6,542 bases of DNA from Bifidobacterium breve (GTDB lineage Bacteria; Actinomycetota; Actinomycetes; UBA12327). Location: assembly GCA_943332445.1 (NCBI GenBank), contig CALQPL010000062.1, positions 1-6,542 of the forward strand, in the 5' to 3' direction. A program made the translations under genes and the position numbers. How positions within the stretch are numbered: the first letter of the stretch is position 1; every line of letters starts with the position of its first letter. The notes beneath the pieces were generated by a model. It ran no database searches. It was not told the origin of the DNA and was given only the letters and a program-made list of their open reading frames with translations. Below are positions 1 to 6,542 of the stretch, in pieces.

Positions 1-1676
<1,676 letters not shown>

Positions 1677-1715
1677 TCACCCTAATAGCAAGACCGCATC
1701 GTGGGAGTGAAGCAC

Positions 1716-1721
1716 TAGGGT
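1716..1721 (+). promoter_or_regulatory. Possible -10 box of the DedA gene, leaderless type
   Basis: TAGGGT fits TANNNT and ends 7 bases before the GTG at 1729, so the transcript could begin at or next to the start codon. No clear -35 is seen. If the mRNA is not leaderless, AGGGG at 1725-1729 would be a ribosome site 8 bases before an alternative GTG at 1738. Confidence 0.4.
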
Positions 1722-1728
1722 CACAGGG

Positions 1729-2391
1729 GTGAATTCCGTGATCGTCGCCTCAGCACTTGAGGGCCAAGCCACCGGATGGCTTGATGCCTTCGGTCCCGCT
1801 GTCTTTTATTTGATCGTATGGGGATTGGTCTTCGCAGGAACGGGTCTTTTTATAGGGGCTTTTATCCCGTTTATCACCGGTGATTCACTGATCTTTGCTG
1901 CGGGCGTCATCGCGGCTAGTCAGAGCAACAACATCAATATCGTCGTTCTCGCCATTGGAGTGGGTATTGCCGCTTTCATGGGCGACCAGTTGGGATTCGT
2001 TCTGGGCAGACATTTCGGGCGCCCCTACCTGGATAAGCGCGAAGGCCAGCGAATTCAAGGAGCGATCCGTCGCTGTGAAACGTTTTACGCCAACCTAGGT
2101 TGGTGGGCTGTGGTTGTCGCACGATTCATACCTTGGGCTCGCGTTTTAGTCCCAGCGATCGCTGGAATCGCTCGCATGAATTACTACAAGTTTCTTGCGG
2201 CCAATGTCACCGGAGCTCTGGCTTGGGGCATTGGCTTGACCGCGGCGGGGTATTACGCAAGCAGCGTTCCTGCTGTCAAAACGACGACGTATGCCGTGGC
2301 TACCTTCTTTATTGTGGGCTCGTTGGTGGCTGGTATTCGCAGTTGGCTGCTCAATCGCCAGGCGAGCCCGACACCTCCGACAAAGCCTTAA
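1729..2391 (+). CDS. DedA-family integral membrane protein
   Basis: A 220-residue protein of the DedA (SNARE-associated) family, whose members are thought to move or scramble lipid carriers and to support envelope and pH homeostasis; the exact substrate here is unknown. Visible signs are a hydrophobic segment at about 24-50 leading into GDSL (51-54), a second at about 69-93 ending in GDQLGFVLGRHFGRPYL (85-101), the family signature RFIPWARVLVPAIAG (132-146) with Arg132 and Arg138, and further hydrophobic stretches at about 155-177 and 184-206. The C-terminus is short and hydrophilic. Compared by eye with E. coli YqjA, Asp52, Arg132 and Arg138 are kept, but the conserved Glu before the re-entrant loop aligns with Gly37. 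The start is GTG; a second GTG at 1738 is an alternative. It stands 53 bases upstream of the oxidoreductase pair, which has its own probable promoter, so shared transcription is uncertain. Confidence 0.93.
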   Translation: MNSVIVASALEGQATGWLDAFGPAVFYLIVWGLVFAGTGLFIGAFIPFITGDSLIFAAGVIAASQSNNINIVVLAIGVGIAAFMGDQLGFVLGRHFGRPYLDKREGQRIQGAIRRCETFYANLGWWAVVVARFIPWARVLVPAIAGIARMNYYKFLAANVTGALAWGIGLTAAGYYASSVPAVKTTTYAVATFFIVGSLVAGIRSWLLNRQASPTPPTKP

Positions 2392-2444
2392 CTAAAACCG
2401 ACCTTGGGCGGGCGCATTACCGGTCCTTCGCCTAGCCTTAGGGG
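2392..2444 (+). other. Short gap between the DedA gene and the oxidoreductase pair
   Basis: These 53 bases hold the -10 candidate at 2433-2438. I see no stem-loop followed by a T run, so no intrinsic terminator ends the DedA message here, and read-through into the oxidoreductase genes is possible. Confidence 0.5.
2433..2438 (+). promoter_or_regulatory. Possible -10 box of the oxidoreductase pair, leaderless type
   Basis: TAGCCT fits TANNNT and ends 6 bases before the ATG at 2445. AGGGG directly abuts the ATG, with no spacing, so it is unlikely to act as a ribosome site; a leaderless message starting at or near the ATG explains the arrangement better. No clear -35 is seen. Confidence 0.45.
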
Positions 2445-4058
2445 ATGACTGTTCTCGGAATCTGGAGTCCCACGCCCGACCACCCCTCAGTGCAGGCAGC
2501 GTTATCCGCGCCATGGCTGGAATCAGCATCAGTGGTGGTGACCCGCGATCTCAAGAGTGCTGACGCGATCGTTGCGATCTTTGCGTCGGTTCCCGAAGAG
2601 TCCGATCTTGTGTCCTTGCGCGAACAAGCCGGTCAGCGCCCAGTTCTGATCACCGGTGCGGCAACGAATGACTTGGCCTCCCGGTCCATTCCCGAACTCA
2701 CTGGCGTACGGATTGGCTCACGGTCCCCCGCATCACATGAAGTCCGTGTTCGACGAGTCGCAGCGGTAGACCCGCGTGCCGAAGGCGACCTGCTGGTTCA
2801 CACGGCCTGGCCACTGGTCGACAAGGTCGCCGACGATGTTGAAGTGCTAGCAACGGCCAACGTGGCCTTTACTGATCACCCCGTCTTGACGTGGCGTGCG
2901 TCATCTGGGATTGGTCTCCTGTCGTTGTCCTCCGATGCTGTGTGGAGCAACCGCGACATGCTGCGCACGGTGCAACGCTGGGCCCGCCACGTGCGTGGAA
3001 TCTCAGAAGCATCAACAGTTCGGGTAGGACTGCTCGCCTACGGGGCTATCGGCCACGAGCACCTGTCAGCGTGTGTGGCAGTCCCTGGACTAGAACTTGC
3101 CGCAGTTTGCGATAGGTCACAGGCTCGACTCGATGCTGCGCTGGTTGATGCCCCAGATGTCATGACCACCACTGATGGGACTGAGTTGCTCAACTCGCCA
3201 GACATCGACCTGGTGATCATCTCCACCCCTCCCGACACCCATGCCATGTGGGCATTGCGCGCCCTGGAAGCCGGCAAGAACGTCGTCATGGAAAAGCCCA
3301 TGGCTCTGACCAGCGCCGAATGCGACGCGGTTTTAGATATTGCCCGCACCGTAGGCAAAACGGCTTTGGTGTACCAAAACCGACGCTGGGACAGTGACTT
3401 CCTCACCCTCAAGCGAGCGGTGGATTCCGGTCGCATTGGCGACATGTTCCACCTCGAGACATTTGTCGGCGGATTTGGTCACCCCTGTAATTACTGGCAC
3501 TCAGATGCATCCATTTCAGGCGGAGCGATCTTTGACTGGGGCTCGCACTTTATTGACCAGATCATGCAGCTCAATGGTTCACCAGTCACTTCGGTAACGG
3601 CCACGAATTACAAGCGACGCTGGCTTGATGTGACCAACGCGGATCACTCCGTTGTCAACGTGTCCTTTGAGAACGGAGTCAATGCAGAGTTCATTCACTC
3701 CGACTTGGCCGCCATTTTGAAGCCGAAGTACTACGTACTAGGGACCGATGGCGCCATCGTGGGTAACTGGCGTCACGAGCGTCTGCTGAGCCGCACGGGC
3801 ATCGGCACGATGGCTGAGGAGCTCTTTGCCCCAGCGGATGCACCGGCTGACTTAACCTTGGTCAACAGCGATGGGGATCGGACCCTACTGGCGCCAGTTC
3901 AGCCTCGAGAGCACGGTTTCCACCGGGAATTGGCCGATCAGTTGGTGGCCGGCTTGCCGCTCAGCGTTCGACCAGAGCAAAGCCGTGACGTGGTTGCCGT
4001 GATGGAGGCTGCCGAGCTGTCCGCCGCTTCAGGATCAGCACCCGTCACTCCACTATGA
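2445..4058 (+). CDS. ThuA-like domain fused to a Gfo/Idh/MocA-family NAD(P)-dependent oxidoreductase
   Basis: A 537-residue, two-part cytoplasmic protein. Residues 1 to about 185 resemble a reduced ThuA (trehalose-utilisation) domain: the end, HPVLTWRASSGIGLLSLSSD (145-164) then a Trp-containing helix to 183, follows the ThuA pattern of a Pro-Val-x-Trp strand, a Gly-rich turn and a final helix. The usual Gly-x-Gly-x-V-x-x-His stretch is not recognisable. Residues 192-537 are a Gfo/Idh/MocA enzyme: a Rossmann nucleotide loop GLLAYGAIGHEH (195-206), STPPDTH (260-266), the EKP motif with Lys284 (283-285), and GGAIFDWGSHFID (359-371), whose Asp364, His368 and Asp371 fit the family's catalytic motif. 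The family oxidises or reduces hydroxyls of sugars and inositols with NAD(P)(H). Usual members are about 330-390 residues, so the extra length is the N-terminal domain. The stop overlaps the next gene's start (ATGA). The substrate cannot be inferred; a keto-sugar route like ThuA/ThuB is plausible. The ThuA-like call is less certain than the oxidoreductase call. Confidence 0.92.
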   Translation: MTVLGIWSPTPDHPSVQAALSAPWLESASVVVTRDLKSADAIVAIFASVPEESDLVSLREQAGQRPVLITGAATNDLASRSIPELTGVRIGSRSPASHEVRVRRVAAVDPRAEGDLLVHTAWPLVDKVADDVEVLATANVAFTDHPVLTWRASSGIGLLSLSSDAVWSNRDMLRTVQRWARHVRGISEASTVRVGLLAYGAIGHEHLSACVAVPGLELAAVCDRSQARLDAALVDAPDVMTTTDGTELLNSPDIDLVIISTPPDTHAMWALRALEAGKNVVMEKPMALTSAECDAVLDIARTVGKTALVYQNRRWDSDFLTLKRAVDSGRIGDMFHLETFVGGFGHPCNYWHSDASISGGAIFDWGSHFIDQIMQLNGSPVTSVTATNYKRRWLDVTNADHSVVNVSFENGVNAEFIHSDLAAILKPKYYVLGTDGAIVGNWRHERLLSRTGIGTMAEELFAPADAPADLTLVNSDGDRTLLAPVQPREHGFHRELADQLVAGLPLSVRPEQSRDVVAVMEAAELSAASGSAPVTPL

Positions 4059-5029
4059 CCCCGGTTCGCTGGGGTTTCCTTGGCGCTGGGTTCGTTGCGG
4101 GCATGGCGATGGGGCCAGCTGTTCACGCCGCGCACAACGCAGAACTGCAGGTAGTTGGCGCCAGAGATCGTGATCGAGCCCTGTCGCTTGCGCCCACACG
4201 CATTGTGAGCACCTACGACGAAGTGATTGCCGACTCTGACGTTGATGCGGTGTACATCAGTTTGACCAACGAGGTCCATGAGCAATGGGTCGCGGCGGCT
4301 CTGAACGCGGATAAGTTTGTTTTGTGTGAAAAGCCACTGGCGATAAGCCACACCTCTGCGCGACGCATGACCAGAGCCGCCAAACCAGGCCAACTCGTGG
4401 AAGCGTTGTGGTACCGGTGGCATCCACGCTTTCAACGAACCTTGGACGTGGTTTCCTCAGGTGCGATCGGTGAGATCACCGGAATTGAATCCACCTTTTG
4501 CTTCGACGGAGTACCCGAGGACAACTATCGACTCCAAGCCTCGCGCGGCGGCGGAGCAACCCTTGATGTGGGCCCGTACACGCTGGATTCAGCGATGCAG
4601 GTCATTGGAGCCGGCACTCGCCAACCCGTCACTGATGTAGAGATTGTGCGCAGGCGAACCCTTAAATCCCATGGCAAGGACGGGGTCGATCTGACCACTC
4701 AGGGCGAGCTGGTCATGAATGGTGTTCCGGTTAGTTGGCGGGTTTCGATCAACTCCCCCGCCGAACAAACATTTCGAGTCACAGGCACCCTCGCAACCTT
4801 GTCGTGGACAGGTGCTGAGGCGTTCACCGTATGGAAGGCACCTTGCGAACTCACACTGTCCGACACCACCACTGGCTCGATCAGCTCCGAGGCCTTCGAC
4901 AGTTGTGATCCCTACCAATTGATGGTTGAACAGTGCGCAGAGGTGATGCGCGAGGGCGCATCGACCTTGATGCCTAACGAGGATTCGCTTCGACTGGCGT
5001 TTGTTATCGATCAAGTGCGCGAGGATTAA
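4055..5029 (+). CDS. Gfo/Idh/MocA-family oxidoreductase, dihydrodiol/xylose dehydrogenase-like branch
   Basis: A 324-residue, probably cytoplasmic, NAD(P)-dependent dehydrogenase or reductase. The N-terminal Rossmann fold begins at once with WGFLGAGFVA (6-15), followed by the EKP motif with Lys93 (92-94). EALWYRWHPRF (116-126) and GGGATLDVGPYTLDS (165-179) recall the dihydrodiol, D-xylose and 1,5-anhydrofructose enzymes, in which Tyr (here Tyr175) stands where the partner protein has His368. Length is normal for this branch. The ATG lies inside the upstream gene's last codons (ATGA, 4055-4058), and no ribosome site is seen before it, so translation is probably coupled. A 5-base inverted repeat (4058-4062 with 4071-4075) lies just after the start. 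The two adjacent enzymes with different active-site residues could carry out successive oxidation and reduction on one sugar or polyol, which is inference. The 3' end overlaps the convergent methyltransferase gene by four bases. Confidence 0.93.
   Translation: MTPVRWGFLGAGFVAGMAMGPAVHAAHNAELQVVGARDRDRALSLAPTRIVSTYDEVIADSDVDAVYISLTNEVHEQWVAAALNADKFVLCEKPLAISHTSARRMTRAAKPGQLVEALWYRWHPRFQRTLDVVSSGAIGEITGIESTFCFDGVPEDNYRLQASRGGGATLDVGPYTLDSAMQVIGAGTRQPVTDVEIVRRRTLKSHGKDGVDLTTQGELVMNGVPVSWRVSINSPAEQTFRVTGTLATLSWTGAEAFTVWKAPCELTLSDTTTGSISSEAFDSCDPYQLMVEQCAEVMREGASTLMPNEDSLRLAFVIDQVRED
4058..4075 (+). repeat. Small inverted repeat just after the second oxidoreductase start
   Basis: ACCCC (4058-4062), an eight-base loop, GGGGT (4071-4075). 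In mRNA it would form a 5-base-pair GC-rich stem directly downstream of the coupled ATG at 4055. It might slow independent initiation, but so short a stem may also be chance in GC-rich coding DNA. Confidence 0.35.
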
Positions 5030-5838
5030 GGTTGCAAAGCAAACAATGCAACAGCAGCGGCCGCAGCAACATTAAGTGAGTCCACACCAGCTGACATCGG
5101 TATACGCACCCGCTCACATCGTTCCAGCGATTCTCGACTCAAACCCGGACCTTCCGTACCTAGCACAATGGCGACCTTGTCAGGCTGTGCCGCGGCAAGG
5201 GCCCTGAGGTCCTGCGCATCCGCACTTGGGGTCAACGCCACCAGCGAGAAGCCATGCTCAGCCAATGCGGCCAAACAGTCATCCCAGTCTTCGACCACCG
5301 TCCATGGAACCTGAAAGACCGTACCCATGGAGACTTTGATCGCGCGCCGATAGAGCGGGTCCGCACATGCTTTGCTGACGAGAACCGCATCAGCACCAAA
5401 GGCGGCGGCGCTACGGATGATGGCGCCCACATTGGTGTGTTCCTTGAGATCCTCTAACAGCACCACCCGTCGCGCTGACGCAGTTAAGGTCTCCACGCTC
5501 GGTGTGGGCTTGCGGCGCATGAGAGCCAGAGCCCCGCGATGAACCTGATAGCCGGTCAACGACTCCAAGACTGCTTCATCGGCGACGTACCGAGCAATAT
5601 CAGCAGGAACTATCTGCTGGGCATCCATGATCCCCAACCACTTGCTGGTTCCCAAGATGCTCAACGGCGTAAAACCAGCGCCGATGGCACGTTCAATGAC
5701 CTTGGCGCCCTCGGCAACGAAGATGCCTTCTGCAGGCTCCAACACGGTGCGCAATTCGACATCGGTCAATCGGCTATACAGGCGCACCCGCTCGTCATCA
5801 AGCGAGGTGATCTCTTGCCAACTATCCAAGGAGGGCAT
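5026..5838 (-). CDS. SpoU/TrmH (SPOUT) family RNA 2'-O-ribose methyltransferase
   Basis: A 270-residue enzyme that transfers a methyl group from S-adenosylmethionine to a ribose 2'-OH in rRNA or tRNA; the target nucleotide is not readable from sequence. Residues 1 to about 110 form an N-terminal substrate-binding region with the typical FVAEGAKVIERAI (40-52) and YQVHRGALALMRR (97-109). The SPOUT domain has all three motifs: motif 1 LEDLKEHTNVGAIIRSAAAF (128-147) with Asn136 and catalytic Arg142; motif 2 VLGTEGPGLS (225-234) with Glu229; motif 3 IPMSAGVDSLNVAAAAAVAL (246-265) with Ser254 and Asn256. DPLYRRAIKVSMG (160-172) is also family-typical. Length fits 23S rRNA methyltransferases of the TsnR/YsgA kind. 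The start codon lies 17 bases inside the end of the upstream membrane-protein gene, and a perfect hairpin covers both the start and the GAGGG ribosome site. The stop overlaps the convergent oxidoreductase stop. Confidence 0.95.
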   Translation of the reverse strand: MPSLDSWQEITSLDDERVRLYSRLTDVELRTVLEPAEGIFVAEGAKVIERAIGAGFTPLSILGTSKWLGIMDAQQIVPADIARYVADEAVLESLTGYQVHRGALALMRRKPTPSVETLTASARRVVLLEDLKEHTNVGAIIRSAAAFGADAVLVSKACADPLYRRAIKVSMGTVFQVPWTVVEDWDDCLAALAEHGFSLVALTPSADAQDLRALAAAQPDKVAIVLGTEGPGLSRESLERCERVRIPMSAGVDSLNVAAAAAVALFALQP

Positions 5839-6542
5839 CGCCCTCAGCAGCCGCCTCTACCGCGGGTTCACCCGTGGCTTCAGTGGTGGCGCCAGCTGCA
5901 GCCAAGGCGAACGTGATGAACCAAGCAATCACGCCGAGCGAGGTCACCCAGGCCACACGACCTGCACTGACCGTGTCACTGGTGTACAGCCCAGCAAAGG
6001 CCAACACAAAGATGACGATCGCAATGATCTTCTTCTTGCTTGCCACGTTTGCTGCTTGTTGCGCGATCGGGCCGAGTTTGCCGATCTCGCGACCAAGGAG
6101 GTTCGAGCCGGTGACAAAGACCTTGCGAATCCATTGTCCCAAAGCCGATGAACCAGCGATCACTCCAGCGGCAATGGCGACGATGCCAATGGCCACACAG
6201 GTGCGGCCTAGACCTGGCAGGTAACGAAGCACCGTTTCTGCGGTCACCGCCTGCCATGAGTTTTCCGCCACCGACAAACCGCTGAGAGCCAGCTCCTTGG
6301 CCAAGCCAAACGTGCCCAAGATAAAGGCACCGGTCAGCACGAAGATCCAGCCAGAAATCAATACGCCCACTCGTCGGCGGTTAATCACCCAAATGCCGAG
6401 CGCCAAGAGGAACAAGGCCAACCAAATCAATCCGTTAGCCAACGGCTGAACAATGCGGTAGGTCGTGCTGACCACCTTGACCTGTTCATCTCGTACAAGT
6501 ACAAGTTCGCGATCGGCGGCCTTGGGAACGGAAATGTTGGCA
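5822..6542 (-). CDS. Multi-pass membrane protein of unknown function, C-terminal part (5' end outside window)
   Basis: I do not recognise the family. The frame is open from the window edge to the TAG at 5824-5822, giving 239 residues without the true start. A GTG at 6475-6473 could be read as a start, but the 22 codons before it are open and protein-like (ending LVLVRDEQVK), so the gene very probably begins outside. Counting from the window edge, hydrophobic segments lie at about 35-53, 59-80, 112-130, 170-187 and 195-216. NRRR after the first and a basic stretch with KKK before the fourth place those loops in the cytoplasm. The first 30 or so residues shown would then be outside the cell, implying at least one earlier membrane segment not in view. 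The C-terminus is an Ala/Glu-rich tail. The gene overlaps the methyltransferase by 17 bases, so the two are probably co-transcribed. Confidence 0.8.
   Translation of the reverse strand, partial: ANISVPKAADRELVLVRDEQVKVVSTTYRIVQPLANGLIWLALFLLALGIWVINRRRVGVLISGWIFVLTGAFILGTFGLAKELALSGLSVAENSWQAVTAETVLRYLPGLGRTCVAIGIVAIAAGVIAGSSALGQWIRKVFVTGSNLLGREIGKLGPIAQQAANVASKKKIIAIVIFVLAFAGLYTSDTVSAGRVAWVTSLGVIAWFITFALAAAGATTEATGEPAVEAAAEGDALLG
5831..5845 (-). promoter_or_regulatory. Hairpin covering the ribosome site and start codon of the methyltransferase
   Basis: GAGGGC (5831-5836), ATC (5837-5839), GCCCTC (5840-5845): a perfect 6-base inverted repeat with a three-base loop. In the minus-strand mRNA the first arm holds the GAGGG ribosome site and the ATG runs from the loop into the second arm. 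Ribosomes finishing the upstream gene, whose stop is at 5824-5822, pass through and would open it, which would couple the two genes. A second short repeat, CGGG-TTCA-CCCG, lies at 5863-5874. Confidence 0.5.

Noticed and set aside
1677..1723. TCACCCTA and TAGGGTCA as a long-range operator
   Set aside because: Seven of eight bases pair but the arms are 31 bases apart; each arm is more simply a TANNNT promoter-like hexamer.
2392..2444. GACC...GGTC pairing between the DedA gene and the oxidoreductase gene as a terminator
   Set aside because: Four-base arms with a long loop and no T run; too weak to call.
3038..3445. Minus-strand open frame opposite the first oxidoreductase
   Set aside because: It is antisense to the conserved Rossmann fold and EKP region and has no family features.
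4589..5014. Minus-strand open frame opposite the second oxidoreductase
   Set aside because: It is a shadow of a clear Gfo/Idh/MocA gene; Cys- and Arg-rich low-likelihood protein.
5031..5052. GTTGC/GCAAC inverted repeat just past the shared stop codons, as a terminator
   Set aside because: Only 5 base pairs around a 12-base loop, with no T run on either side, and inside the methyltransferase coding sequence.

Overview
The window looks like chromosomal DNA of an actinobacterium (Actinomycetota). Base composition is moderately GC-rich, judged by eye. Two genes appear to start without a leader, with a TANNNT -10 box 6-7 bases before the start codon, which is common in this phylum. KatG aligns well by eye with the mycobacterial enzyme. 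I cannot place it below phylum level. I see no mobile element, tRNA, rRNA, CRISPR array or long repeat, and almost every base is coding.

Layout. (1) 1-1595, minus strand: the first 531 codons of a bifunctional catalase-peroxidase, katG, whose C-terminal third lies outside the window. (2) 1596-1728: a divergent promoter region holding a small inverted repeat over the probable katG -10. (3) 1729-2391, plus: a DedA-family membrane protein. (4) 2445-5029, plus: two Gfo/Idh/MocA-fold oxidoreductases that overlap by ATGA. The first carries an extra N-terminal ThuA-like domain and a His/Asp active-site motif; the second is shorter and has Tyr at the corresponding position. (5) 5026-6542, minus: a multi-pass membrane protein cut off at its 5' end by the window, followed with a 17-base overlap by a SpoU/TrmH-type RNA 2'-O-ribose methyltransferase. 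The oxidoreductase pair and the methyltransferase are convergent and share the four bases TTAA as overlapping stop codons.

How the genes may work together. The oxidoreductase pair is the clearest functional unit: two NAD(P)-dependent sugar or polyol dehydrogenases made in coupled fashion, plausibly an oxidise-then-reduce (keto-sugar) route recalling ThuA/ThuB. The substrate cannot be read from sequence. KatG handles hydrogen peroxide, DedA concerns envelope or lipid homeostasis, and the methyltransferase modifies rRNA or tRNA; these look like neighbours rather than one pathway. The most notable local signals are the ThuA-like fusion, a perfect hairpin burying the methyltransferase start codon and Shine-Dalgarno, the TTAA shared stop, and a Gly where DedA proteins usually have an acidic residue.
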